From assembly GCA_016718805.1 (NCBI GenBank), contig JADKCP010000006.1, positions 58,002 to 122,001 of the forward strand: a stretch of 64,000 nt of DNA, written 5' to 3'. This document shows, piece by piece, positions 9,987 through 21,000 of this stretch. The stretch's first letter is position 1. The number at the start of each line of letters is the position of its first letter. Position numbers and translations under genes: made by a program. The notes beneath the pieces were generated by a model. It saw only the letters and a list, made by a program, of their open reading frames with translations, was not told the origin of the DNA and did not search any database. Origin of the DNA: Bacteroidota bacterium. GTDB taxonomy: Bacteria > Bacteroidota > Bacteroidia > UBA4408.

Positions 9987-10141
9987 AATCACAAACTGCT
10001 CGTTTACAATGGGTGAAAACTTTTTATAATGGTTTCGGATTTCAATTGGGTACCGAATTTACCCGCTTGCAAGTTCCATTTGATACCCAACAATATCTTT
10101 TTCAATTTACACTTGACACAGGTATAAAGTATCAGTTTTGA
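9980..10141 (+). pseudogene. out-of-frame C-terminal end of the YaiO-like barrel
   Basis: Read in the frame ending at TGA 10139-10141, this segment gives KSQTARLQWVKTFYNGFG and ends LDTGIKYQF. These are amphipathic barrel strands with the C-terminal aromatic residue typical of outer-membrane proteins. It has no start codon of its own and directly continues the upstream frame with one missing base in the T run 9978-9984. The CotH gene ATG follows one base after the TGA, as expected for genes that were contiguous in an operon. Confidence 0.75.
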
Positions 10142-10142
10142 G

Positions 10143-11447
10143 ATGAAATTTTATTTTACCAATATAGTTAAATCGTTCTTTGTTTGCTTGCTTTTTACTG
10201 CTTGTAGTCCTGAAAAACCTAAGTATAGTGTGTTTCAAGGCGACTTGTTTGACGATACACATTTACACGAAATTCATATAAATTTTGCATCCGATAATTT
10301 TTGGGATACGTTGGTGCTCAACAAAAAATTAAAAGATTCGCTCGAAGTAAATACGTATCATAAAGGGAATGTGGTAATAGATGGCACCGAATTGAAAGAT
10401 GTAGGACTACGATTTAAAGGAGAGTCGTCGTACGACTTTACAAAAGGAGAAAAGAAATCGTTTAAACTGAATTTGAATTGCTTTACAAAAAAACAAAACT
10501 ATCAAGGAATAGCTCGTTTTAACCTAAATAATAATTATAAAGACCCAACGCTAATGCGCGAAAAATTAACTTTAGAATATATGCTTGAAGCGGGCTTACC
10601 GGCTCCTAAAAGCGCGTATACTAAAGTATTTATTAACGGTGAATATTGGGGAGTTTATTTGTTGGTAGAAGATATAGGAAAAGCCTTTTTGAAACGAAAT
10701 TTTGGCAATGCAAAAGGTAATTTATACATAGGTGAGCCCAATGGTACACTAGAGTTGAAAGCGAACAAACTTGATTATCAAAGAAATTACCGCAAAAAAA
10801 ACAACAAGAAAGCCAATGAATGGAGCGACTTGGAAAATTTTATTTCGTTGATAAATAAAGCCATTGATGACAGCACTCATCTTGCTGATCTTGATAGCAC
10901 TTTTGCTCTTGACAATTGCTTTAAAACCTGGGCAATAAATAATTTGCTTGTTAATGTTGATGCATACAATATGCTGTATCCACACAATTATTACCTGTAC
11001 TTTGATTCAAGCAGTGCAAAAGTAAATTGGATTAACTACGATTACAATTACAGCTATGCTGCATGGAATCCAAAATATACGTTTAACGAAGTAGTAAATT
11101 TCCCAATTACCTATGCCAATAGTAGTTATCCGCTTGCCAATTTATGCTTGAATAAGAATAGTTCTTTACAAAAAAGATATTTAAAACTGCTTTCCGATTT
11201 ATCTGACATTTGCTTGAAGGAAGAAAAATTAACTGCACAAATTAAACGGTATCAAAGCTTAATTAAAGAAGCAGTTTACTTAGATGATAAAAAAGAATAC
11301 AGCAACGAAGAATTTGATCAAAATTGCAGCACAACCTTTGGCGACAAAAATGATCCGGGTGCATACATTCCGGGATTAGTAGAATTTGTGAAATTGAGAA
11401 AAACGGCGGTACAGCAGCAGCTTACCAGGTATAAAGTACTTAACTAA
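10143..11447 (+). CDS. CotH kinase family lipoprotein
   Basis: This is a 434-residue member of the CotH family, atypical protein kinases best known for phosphorylating Bacillus spore-coat proteins and widespread in secreted or surface proteins. A lipobox (LLFTACS, Cys21) predicts a lipoprotein. The CotH pattern is present: the N-terminal strand ending VGLRFKGESS, the KKSFKLNLN block, the NLNNNYKDPTLMREKL motif, then KVFINGEYWGVYLLVEDIG and GNLYIGEP. The acidic pair in WINYDYNYSY could serve as the late metal-binding site, but this is inference. The gene begins one base after the YaiO-like frame and is followed after 19 bp by the HEAT-repeat gene, so all four genes are probably one transcript. 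Its substrate is unknown; a surface glycan or the YaiO protein are candidates by context only. Confidence 0.88.
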   Translation: MKFYFTNIVKSFFVCLLFTACSPEKPKYSVFQGDLFDDTHLHEIHINFASDNFWDTLVLNKKLKDSLEVNTYHKGNVVIDGTELKDVGLRFKGESSYDFTKGEKKSFKLNLNCFTKKQNYQGIARFNLNNNYKDPTLMREKLTLEYMLEAGLPAPKSAYTKVFINGEYWGVYLLVEDIGKAFLKRNFGNAKGNLYIGEPNGTLELKANKLDYQRNYRKKNNKKANEWSDLENFISLINKAIDDSTHLADLDSTFALDNCFKTWAINNLLVNVDAYNMLYPHNYYLYFDSSSAKVNWINYDYNYSYAAWNPKYTFNEVVNFPITYANSSYPLANLCLNKNSSLQKRYLKLLSDLSDICLKEEKLTAQIKRYQSLIKEAVYLDDKKEYSNEEFDQNCSTTFGDKNDPGAYIPGLVEFVKLRKTAVQQQLTRYKVLN

Positions 11448-11466
11448 ATCAACGAATAGCACAACA

Positions 11467-12606
11467 GTGAATACAGCAACCAATTTGCTTTTTATTAAAT
11501 TCATCAGCGAGTTTTACGATACTTCTCCGGGAGTATTGAAAGTAATTTTGCTTTTTGGATGGATTTTTACCATACTTTCTGTTGGATTTATTGCGTTTCT
11601 TTTACTACGCCGAATTTACATTAGTTGGAAACATAAAAAAGCAGCCCAACTGCGAAACGAGATTGAAAAACTGGTAAACTCAATTATGCAAGGACGCATT
11701 AAATCGTTTGCATTTGAAGGAGAAACCAACCGATTAATAAAAAGCTATACCAACCATCGCTTTCTAAAAAACGAACACCGCAATATTTTAATTAATGAGT
11801 TAATTTCAATTTATAAAACCCTTAGTGGCAAAGCCGCAATGAATTTGCGTGAAATTTACTTGCTACACGATTTGCCTGAATATTCCCTAAAAAAACTCAA
11901 TAGCTGGCGCTGGTACATTAAAGCCAAAGGCATTCAGGAGTTGGCCGATATGGATTATGCCGAAGCCAATGAGGATATTAAACGTTATAGCAACCATTCA
12001 AAAGATTTGCTGCGAACTGAAGCGCAAACTGCTTTGGTAAAACTTGCCAACTTTGATGCTTTGCGGTTTTTAGACGATACCACCTACCCTATTTCGGAGT
12101 GGCAGCAACTTAAATTTTTACACATACTTTCAAACAAGGAAGTTTCGAATTTGCCTGATTTTAGTAAGTGGCTCAAATCGAGCAACGACACGGTGGTTAT
12201 TTTTTCGTTGAAACTTATTCGTCACTTTCAGAGTATGAAAGACAGTAAAAATGTTGAAATAGCGCTCACACATCGCAGTTTAAAAGTGCGTATTCAAGCG
12301 GTTGAAACCATTGGAACCTTGCACGATGAGAATGCAATTAGTTTAATTAAAACACAGTATTACCGCGATGCGAAAGAATTTAAAATACAAGTATTAAAAT
12401 GTTTAATGGGAATTTTTAAACCAAAAGATTTTTCTTTTTTAGAGCTTCAATTACTTTCCGAAGATTACGACATTAGTTTGGCAGCTGCTAAAGCCATTGT
12501 TTCGGTGGGCGATAAAGGACGAGAATTTATTGGTGAAATATTTACCAGTTATGCCGACAATGCAGCACGCGATATTATTAAACACGCTTTAGCCGAAACG
12601 AATTAA
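11467..12606 (+). CDS. membrane-anchored HEAT-repeat protein
   Basis: The 379-residue protein has one N-terminal membrane segment (about residues 22-47, VILLFGWIFTILSVGFIAFL) followed by a basic stretch. A long all-helical cytoplasmic region follows, with HEAT-like repeats best seen at 255-300 (ALTHRSLKVRIQAVETIGTL) and 340-370 (DISLAAAKAIVSVG). The start is GTG at 11467; no ATG fits without losing the membrane helix. It lies 19 bp after CotH and 3 bp before the GT2 gene. Such position and topology suggest a scaffold partner of the glycosyltransferase. That role is an inference from context. Confidence 0.8.
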   Translation: MNTATNLLFIKFISEFYDTSPGVLKVILLFGWIFTILSVGFIAFLLLRRIYISWKHKKAAQLRNEIEKLVNSIMQGRIKSFAFEGETNRLIKSYTNHRFLKNEHRNILINELISIYKTLSGKAAMNLREIYLLHDLPEYSLKKLNSWRWYIKAKGIQELADMDYAEANEDIKRYSNHSKDLLRTEAQTALVKLANFDALRFLDDTTYPISEWQQLKFLHILSNKEVSNLPDFSKWLKSSNDTVVIFSLKLIRHFQSMKDSKNVEIALTHRSLKVRIQAVETIGTLHDENAISLIKTQYYRDAKEFKIQVLKCLMGIFKPKDFSFLELQLLSEDYDISLAAAKAIVSVGDKGREFIGEIFTSYADNAARDIIKHALAETN

Positions 12607-12609
12607 CGT

Positions 12610-14034
12610 ATGGAAAAAATTGAATTCCTTTCCGAATTTTTTAAAAACGGATTACTTATTTATACGGCTGCTCTGATTTTTGCGTACATCGGTTTGGCTA
12701 TTTTTTCGATTTACGAAACACGTACTTATTTGCAACGAAACAGTTTTGTAGATTATAGTATTATTTCTGAATCGCCTTTGGCTCCTACTATTTCAGTTAT
12801 TGCTCCCGCATACAATGAAGGTGCAACCATTATTCAAAATGTACATTCCTTGCTTTCATTGCACTATAAAAAATGTGAGGTTATAATTGTGAACGATGGA
12901 AGTACGGATGATTCCTTGCAACTCTTGCGTAAAGCTTTTGAACTCGAAAAAATTGATTTTAAAATTAATCCTCAACTAAAGACTCAGCCTCACAAAGCCA
13001 TTTACAAATCAACGAATCCAAAATATGCTAAGTTAATTGTTGTAGATAAAGAAAACGGAGGTAAATCGGATGCGCTTAATTTAGGAATTAACATTGCCAG
13101 CCATAAGCTTATTGCTTGTGTGGATGTAGATTGCATACTCGAAAAAGATTCACTTGTTCGAATGGTGAAACCCTTTTTGGAAGAAACCGAAAGTCGTGTT
13201 ATTGCAGTGGGTGGAGTATTGCGTATTGCTAATTCGTGCGAAGTCAAGGATGGTGAAATTGTAAAAGTAAATTTACCCGAAAGCTTTGTTCCGCGCATTC
13301 AAACGGTTGAATATTTGCGTGCTTTTTTATTAGGGCGTATGGCTTGGAGTAGACTCAACGGTTTACTCTTAATTTCGGGAGCATTTGGTTTATTTGATAA
13401 GGATACTGTTATTGCCTGCGGTGGATATGACATTACAACTGTAGGAGAAGATATGGAGTTGGTAGTAAAAATGCGTATTTACATGCACCAACAAAAGGAA
13501 AAATACAAAATGGTTTACATTCCTGAACCGCTTTGCTGGACTGAAATTCCGGAGTCGCTTAAAATTTTAGGTATTCAACGCAACCGTTGGACACGAGGAA
13601 CTGCCGAAACCTTAACCCGACACAAGCAATTGTTTTTAAATCCTAAGTACAAGCTGCTTGGCTTACTGAGTTATCCGTATTGGTTGGTTTTTGAATGGGC
13701 TGCTCCTATTATTGAGTTTGTTGGTTTCTTAAACTTTTTAATACTAGCATTTTTAGGATATGTGTATTGGAAATTTTTCTGGGGCTTATTGTTTTTGGTG
13801 TATTCCTTTTCAATTGTGTATTCGCTATATGCCATTGTGGTTGAAGAATTAACTTACCATCAATACAAAAACAAATGGGATTTAGGAAAAATATTGGTGG
13901 CCATATTTATTGAGCCCATCTTTTTTCATCCCTATTTAGTATTGGCAGCAATACGTGGTAACTTCGATTTAATTGTGGGTAAAAAAAGTTGGGGCGAAAT
14001 GAAGCGTAAAGGATTTCACGCTACACGTACTTAA
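12610..14034 (+). CDS. membrane glycosyltransferase family 2, processive type
   Basis: The 474-residue protein has a membrane helix near residues 14-34, a cytoplasmic GT2 domain, and several C-terminal membrane helices from about 350. Key motifs are VIAPAYNEG (64-71), the nucleotide-binding VNDGSTDD (94-101), DVD (172-174), the catalytic ED of TVGEDMEL (280-281), and Q323-R-N-R-W327, the QxxRW signature of processive synthases. This arrangement is shared with poly-GlcNAc, cellulose and hyaluronan synthases. The donor sugar cannot be told from sequence. It follows the HEAT protein by 3 bp, and its stop overlaps the stop of the convergent epimerase in a shared TTAA. With YaiO and CotH upstream, a secreted or surface glycan is likely. 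Confidence 0.92.
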   Translation: MEKIEFLSEFFKNGLLIYTAALIFAYIGLAIFSIYETRTYLQRNSFVDYSIISESPLAPTISVIAPAYNEGATIIQNVHSLLSLHYKKCEVIIVNDGSTDDSLQLLRKAFELEKIDFKINPQLKTQPHKAIYKSTNPKYAKLIVVDKENGGKSDALNLGINIASHKLIACVDVDCILEKDSLVRMVKPFLEETESRVIAVGGVLRIANSCEVKDGEIVKVNLPESFVPRIQTVEYLRAFLLGRMAWSRLNGLLLISGAFGLFDKDTVIACGGYDITTVGEDMELVVKMRIYMHQQKEKYKMVYIPEPLCWTEIPESLKILGIQRNRWTRGTAETLTRHKQLFLNPKYKLLGLLSYPYWLVFEWAAPIIEFVGFLNFLILAFLGYVYWKFFWGLLFLVYSFSIVYSLYAIVVEELTYHQYKNKWDLGKILVAIFIEPIFFHPYLVLAAIRGNFDLIVGKKSWGEMKRKGFHATRT

Positions 14035-15017
14035 TCCAATTTACCATTCGTTTTCAACCAGCCATAAGATTCAGCGATGGCTTGCTTTAAATCGGATTGT
14101 TGCAAACCCAATTCCCGAATTGCTTTATCTGAACTGTAATAATGCGTATCGCAGGCTATTTGTGCTAGTGGGTAACTTACCTTTGGCGCTCTTCCACTTA
14201 TTCTTCCTATCAGCGAATTAATTCCTCCATAAGTTTTGGCTAACAGTGTTGGAATATGTGTTTTGGGATGTTTTGATCCGGTTGTTTCGGCAATTAAATC
14301 AAATATTTCACGATACGATAAATTCGCATTTCCTAATATGTAACACTCCCCTATTCGTCCTTGTTTTATTGCATTTACGATTGCCTGTGCTACATCTTTA
14401 ACGGCAGTATAATTTCTACCTCCACTGGTGTAACCCGGAATTTGATTTTTGCATATAGAAACAATCATGGCACCCGGGCCTGGAATTGAATCATAAGGTC
14501 CAAACATAAAACAAGGATTTACAATTACAGCCGGCAATTGCTGCTCTTTTACAGCTTTCAATACAAGTTGTTGTGCAGCTTTTTTCGAATCCATATAATC
14601 TAACTTATACTGATCGCAATTATAAGCACCTTCTTCGTTTCCTGGATTTGCCTTTGTTCCAAATCCAAATGAATTGGCGGTACCCACATATACAAACCTT
14701 TTCACCTTAGCTGAAAGTGCGGCTGTTATGCAATTTTTAGTAGCCTCTACATTAATTTTCCAAGAAGTTGCATTGCGTGTAGGCCATACACTTGTGCTGG
14801 CTGCTGCATGAATAATGGCATCACATCCGACTAGTGCTTTTTCAATATCCTGTATGTTCAGCAAATTGCCTTCATAGCGCTCTATTGGCAAATCTTGCAA
14901 GGTTGCTGTTTGTTGATGAGGCAAATGAAATGCGCGCACTTCATATCCTTGCTTTAATAATTCACGAGTTATATTGCTTCCTAAAAACCCATCTGCACCT
15001 GTAAGTAATACTTTCAT
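14031..15017 (-). CDS. NAD-dependent epimerase/dehydratase (extended SDR)
   Basis: This is a 328-residue extended short-chain dehydrogenase/reductase. The N-terminal Rossmann motif is GADGFLG (G7, G10, G13), with a following acidic and basic region selecting the cofactor. The active-site YMDSKKA supplies the Tyr-x3-Lys pair, and FVYVGTANSFG lies near the position of the catalytic Ser/Thr. VNPCFMFGPYD matches the usual NP-x-x-x-x-GP segment of the family. The closest named relatives by feel are dihydroflavonol-4-reductase-like and nucleoside-sugar epimerase-like enzymes; the substrate is not determined. It converges on the GT2 gene and lies 18 bp downstream of the giant SPOR protein on the same strand. 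Confidence 0.88.
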   Translation of the reverse strand: MKVLLTGADGFLGSNITRELLKQGYEVRAFHLPHQQTATLQDLPIERYEGNLLNIQDIEKALVGCDAIIHAAASTSVWPTRNATSWKINVEATKNCITAALSAKVKRFVYVGTANSFGFGTKANPGNEEGAYNCDQYKLDYMDSKKAAQQLVLKAVKEQQLPAVIVNPCFMFGPYDSIPGPGAMIVSICKNQIPGYTSGGRNYTAVKDVAQAIVNAIKQGRIGECYILGNANLSYREIFDLIAETTGSKHPKTHIPTLLAKTYGGINSLIGRISGRAPKVSYPLAQIACDTHYYSSDKAIRELGLQQSDLKQAIAESYGWLKTNGKLD

Positions 15018-15035
15018 ATCGATCGATTAAAGCGA

Positions 15036-18000
15036 TTATTTTTTTGAGCTTTCTCTAATTGCATCTTCCAATTTCATCTTATTTCCACCCTTAAATGCAA
15101 CAACAAAAGCATCCGGCAATCCTTCCTGTATCACTTCATCTTTTAAATTATTGGCCGATTTAATATCGCGTAAATTACCAATGGTATAAATATTTAAACT
15201 ATCAGATGTTTGGTAATGATCAATTCCGCGACTCGATAATTTTAAAAATATGGCTGCAATCTCTAAAGGTATTTCTGAACGAAACACTCCTATTTGTACT
15301 TTAAATACTATGGTAGTTGAAGCTTGATTCTTGAGCCCTTCAACCGGTAAAGCTATTTTATTAGCACCCTCACTTGTTGGAGTTTCTTTCTCTACTCGCA
15401 CGGTTGGAACCACCTGATTTAATCCGGTAATTTTTGCATTCGAATTTATTTCAGGTTGCTTATTTAAATTCGGCGAGTTGGCAAATATGGCCTTTCCTTT
15501 CTCGGCTTCTAACTGTTTAGCCTGCTCCACCGGAATTCGGCTTCCATTGAAATAAGTAGTAACAAAAGCATCCTTCACACCAATATCAACTATACTTGCT
15601 TTTGCAGTGGTAGCCATTTCCAAATTATCGAACACACCTGAAGTATAACGGTACAAGCCATTAGGAGTACGCTCAAAATAAAGTGGCTGTATATTAAATA
15701 ATTGATTTGCTAAAATAGGTTTTGAATACACTCCTACCTGCACTGTATACACTAAGCCTTTTACATCTTCAAAACTTACCGATGGTGCAACCGGCCCTGC
15801 ATCACTTTCAAGTATTGTTTGCTTTTCAACTATTTTCACCGGAACTTCTTCCTGCTTTTCAACTGCTTTTACAGGTAATTCTTCTTGCTTCTGCACCGTG
15901 CTAGTAGCTTCGGCTAATGGCTCCTTTACACTTCTAATTGTATCGGTTGTAGATTTTAGTTCTTCACTAATTTGTTTATTTTTCAAGGCATTGCTGGCAA
16001 ATGTTCCGCTAGTATCCACTTTAACTTCTTTTGCTTTTTCCTCATTTTTCACAGGTTCCTTAGCAGCTGCAATGTTTAATTTATTTTCTGCTAATCCATC
16101 TCCAACACAAGTATTTCCTGCACGAACCATCGCTATTGCATCAGGTATTGAAACTCGCTTTCCATTGCAAAAAGCTACCACAAAAGCATCTTTATATCCA
16201 AGGCCATTAATTTCTCGCTTAGCTGAATTGGCTGCTTCCATGTTTTTAAAATATCCAGCAGTATAGCGTGTAATTCCTGTAGGGGTTGTTTCACCGCTAA
16301 TAGGATCAAATCCTCTAAATAAATCCTGTGGTATAGGATTGCGAAAAGCACCTATTTGTACTTTAAATACTATACCCGAAGGCAATGCAGTATTAATAGG
16401 AATTGGATTATTATTACTGTAAACAGCATTAGATACCTTGCTAAAGACAGCCTCTTGTGCAAGTTCGTTGCGCTCATTAACAACTAACTTTAAATCGCTG
16501 CTGGTTGTTGCAAGCGTATTTTGTGCGCCAATGGTTTTAAGCTCTTCTACGCTGTTCGTACTTGTTGTTTCTTTATTTTGAATAGTTACAGCTGTTTCGT
16601 TTGAAGCATTCACAGTAGGCGAAGTTTTACTTTCATTTTGACTGCTTCTACTGTCAACAGTTTGCTGAGTAGTTTCCTCCGTTTTCTTAGTCGGTACTGT
16701 TGCTACTTGTGCTGTTTCATTAGTAGTTGCAGTAGTTGCTGCTTGGTTTACAGGATTAGGAGTAGTATTGTTGGCAAGCGGGTTTTGTACCGGTTTTTGG
16801 GTCTTAGCTGCTGCAAGTTGACGACCTGGTTTTGTTCCTTGTTTAGCCGAATTCATCACCGCTACTAAAACATCTCTATCGTTTTCGCTCAATCGATCAA
16901 TGTAGCGCGCAGCACTATTCTTGTTATCAACTGAAGCTGCTTTTAATCGGCGTGCAACACTATAACTTGAATCAGCTCTATCCTTTTTATCATTTGCTTG
17001 ATAAGTTGCTTCTGCTGCTCGTGATAAAAGTTGTTGCATTTGCAAGGTGTCTTTTGATTGTGAGGCTTGAGTTATAAAATCCTCAGCTCGCAATGAATCT
17101 ACCACCGATAGTTTTTTTAGCTCATCGCCCCTCTCTGCATAAAAAGATGATTGCTGCATATTTTCGGTAGCAGCTACCAATAATCCATTGTAGTATTTAT
17201 AATATGGCGATGTAACTACACTGTCGGAAATTGCTTTGTTTACAGTAACCGACGATTTCATGGTATCCGTTGGATATACAAAGGCCTGCGCTCGTTCCTG
17301 AATTAAACTATCGCTAACTTGTGTTTGAGCTATCTCCTGATTAGTTGTTGCAGCAAGATTATTTAATACTGGTTCTGCTATGGCCGCTTGATTGCTGGAT
17401 TCAGGATTTGTACTTGATTGCTGTGTACTTGAAGCCGGATTCGTTGTTGCTGTTTGATTGGTTGTTGCCGGACTCGTTGTTGCAGGTTGATTGTTGGTTT
17501 CTGATGTGGTTGATTTGCTTTCAACAGTTGGAGTTAAAACTGGTGAAGTAGTAGTTGTTTCAGCCCCTGTTGTCGGTGTTTTTGTATCAGTAGAATTCAC
17601 CGTTTCGTTGGAAACAGTAGTTGCGCTTTTAGAGGCATCATTTTCAGCTTGTTTTACTTCTGCTATGGGCTGCGTATTAGTTATACTTGTTGTTGTTTTC
17701 TCAATAGCAGCTTCATCGTTTGCAGCGTTATTGGAAGTAGTTACAGGTTGTGTAGTTTGCGCCAATTGATTTTGACTTGCTTCAGCGTTAGTTGCTTTTA
17801 CTGTATCGGCCGATGCGGTATATACTGGAACCCCATAAGTAGCTAATGCCCTTACTTGTTTTTCAATAGCAGTTTTTTCGAGTTCAACAATTTTTTTCAT
17901 TTCTGCTTCCTTTAATGAAGCATCAGTTATTGATTGTGAAGTTTCACTTTTTATGCTTGCCTCATTAAAATAATAAGCAGCCTCTGCAACCAACATTTCA

Positions 18001-21000
18001 GCACGCGAAACATTATCGCTTTCCATTTTAGTACTATTCCCACTAGCCTTTTTCAACTCATCGGCATAGTTAGTAAACTCAATTCCATTTGCTACTGAAT
18101 GAGCCTTTAAGGATTCAATTTTTTTCACAAACATTTCCTTTTGAGTAGCCTCAAGTAATTTTCCTAATCTATCAGCTTGTGTTACATCAGTATTTTGCGC
18201 TAGCAATTTGGTCAAGGAATCTTCTTCTTCTTTTAAATTTTGTACTTCAAGGTTAAACTTATCAGCCTTTCGAGCCTGTACTTTTGCTGACTCACTTGCG
18301 AATGCAGTTTCAAGCTTTACGGCATCGGGTGCAGTTTCAACAACTCCAAGTGTTGGAGGTGTCGTACTGTTTTGTGTAACTGTTGGTGTAGTAACTGTTT
18401 TACTATCTACAGGATTTTCCGATTTGGGCTCAGATGCTGTAGTGTTTTCAGCTACTGCAATTGGAGCCGCAGCTGCTGCAATTTTTCCTTTTAACTCAGT
18501 TAACTCTGTAAGGGTTTTATTCAATTCAGTAAGCTCTTCACTGGTTTTACCCTGACTTACTTGACTTTGAGTTTGTGCTAATTTAGTATCCGCAATTTTG
18601 GTCCATGACTCAGCAAGTACTTGATTGGCTTTGTTTCGTTCAGCAACATCTGCTATTTTGTTAACCATTGCTAATTGTTGGTTATAGTCTTCTTCCAACT
18701 TCTCCATGTCAACCGGTTCAGCGGCTGTGGTAACTGCAACATTCTCAGTTTTTGCTTCTTCCTTAACGGCTTCTGTGATTGGTTCAGAAATAGTTTCTTT
18801 GCTTGTAGTTACTGCAATGGTGCTATCGGTTTTGGCAACTTGATTTTCGCTAGTGCTAGTTGTAACCGCTGTTGTTTTTGCTGGCTCCTCTGTGCTTGCA
18901 GTGTTTTGTTTGCCGGTTGTTTCTTCAGTTGTTTTTGAATTTTCAGCGAGCTTGGTAGTTTCGGTTGTACTGTTTGTTTGACTTTGGTTATTTTCAGCCA
19001 ATGTACTACTTGCTTGAGTTGCCTGATTTACACCGGAAATGCTATCGCTTTTAGTTGGGCTAGTTGTAGCTAAATTGTTTGTTTCTGTAGATTTTACAGT
19101 AGATGCTTGTGTATTCGATTGATTTACCTCCGACGCAGTTGTAAGTGCGATTTCCGGAGTAGGATTGTTCATCGCCTTTAGGTTTTCGAGCTCCGTAACG
19201 CGCGACTGTAAAGAAGCTCTTTCATTTTTATCTTTAGAATTTGCTTGTTGTGATTTTATGGATGCAATTTCCTTATCCCAATTTGCGTTCATTTGAACCC
19301 TTACTATGTTTTTTTGTTCTTCGCGTTTTACCGGATCACTAATTTTATTGGCTTGGGACATTTTTGCTGAAAAATTATCAGCAGTAACCGGTGATTTTCC
19401 AATTTCAGTTGTAATAAATGCATCCGCTGCTGCATCATTTATATCGCTATTATTCGGTTGTAAAACAGGTTCAATTTTAGCAAGCGTGTTTGCTCTTCCT
19501 AAATCAATAGCCAATTCGTTACCCAAGGTAATTTTTTCTTGAACCGTTGGTACTGGCAAATTGGCTCCTTCCTTTAAATCGTTCATTACACTCGCCACAA
19601 TTTGTGATTGATTTTTTAAATCATCTGCTTCTTGTCGTAGTTGATTCTCTAATGCTGAATTATCCTGTAATTTTTTTTGCTTGTCAGATTTCTCTAATGC
19701 AAGTTCATCAATTTGTTTCGTAATTTCCTTGATTGTGCTTGCATCGCTTGCGCTAGCTTTGTCCTTCGCAAGTGATTCGGATTTCAACTCGATGTCTAGA
19801 ATTTCGGTGCGCATTAATTTGGACCGTGACTCAGCTGCATCCGCCTGTTGTTGTTTGGCTTCGGCCATTTCAATTAAATCGGCAGAAGCAGATTCAGCAA
19901 TGTTTTTTTGTGGTACTTCTTCGGGCAGATTATTTTTTTGTGCCGTTAACTTAGCGATGGATTCCTTTGAATTAATCTGTACTGCTTTATCCAGTTCTTT
20001 AGCATAATTCATTGATTGATCAGCTTCTGCTTGTTTGCTTGAAGCGTCTTCCTCTATATTTTTGGCAATGGTGTAAATTGCATAAGCTTGCATAGTTGCT
20101 GCTTTTGCTTCCTTTTTTAACTGATTAGCCTTTTCAACTTCGCTTGCTTTCTCTTGTGCACTGGCAATTGCTTGTGCATCCTTTTCGATAGTTTCGGCAT
20201 TGCTCAATTTACTTTTAGCAGCATCCATTTTGGATTTTGATAAAGCATATGCTTGATCCGATTTCAACTTTAACTTATCTGCTTCAGTTTGTGTGTCCTT
20301 CGCATCTTGATAGGCAATATTCAATAAATCCTGATTACTTAAGTTAGAAACTTTAGGCTCTTCTACTGGCTTTACTTCGGCAACGTAATTCACTTCCAGT
20401 TTAGCTTTGGCTTTCAACAAGGCTTGCAAATTAGCTTCGTTAATTGCGGCATCATCAAAAATATTTTCAACTAAAAGTTTATCATTTTTAATACTGATTT
20501 TTTGCTGTAAGGTTCCCAAATCCTTTTTATCGGGAACAATTACAGTTTCAGTTTTCATTGGACTTACATCACTTTCAACATTAAAAATATACTTACCACT
20601 ACTAGGCAAAGGAATGCTGTAATTTCCTGTTTTAGGATCAGATTTGTAAACGCCAATAATATTTTTGGTTTCGCTATCTCGCACAGTAATGGTAGCTTCC
20701 GGATGAGAGTTTTCATCGCTACCTGAAAACACACCCGAAATAAGGGCGATTGAGGGAGGTTGTGGTCCGATTTTAATTTTGTAAACATTAATGTTGCCTT
20801 GTCCACTTGTTCTTCGAGAAGAAAAATAAGCGATTTTATTCACCTCATCTGCAACATACAAAATATCGTCATCCGGCGTATTAATTGCAAAATCCATATT
20901 CTCGGGTGCACCCCAAGAGCCACTTGCCGGATTATAGAGCGATTTAAAAACATCATAGCCTCCCATTGAATTATGCCCCTTTGAGCAAAAATACAAGGTA

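Noticed and set aside
9976..9990. Programmed -1 frameshift signal for the YaiO-like gene
   Set aside because: The run is CTTTTTTTAA, not a standard X XXY YYZ site with good re-pairing, and no downstream hairpin was seen; a one-base indel is simpler, so kept only as an alternative.
13002..13298. 98-codon minus-strand frame within the GT2 gene
   Set aside because: Wholly inside a well-supported glycosyltransferase domain; a shadow frame.
17491..20007. Many antisense frames rich in Val, Ser and Cys opposite the giant SPOR gene
   Set aside because: Thr/Ala/Glu/Lys-rich low-complexity coding leaves few antisense stops; none has a plausible start, promoter or domain.
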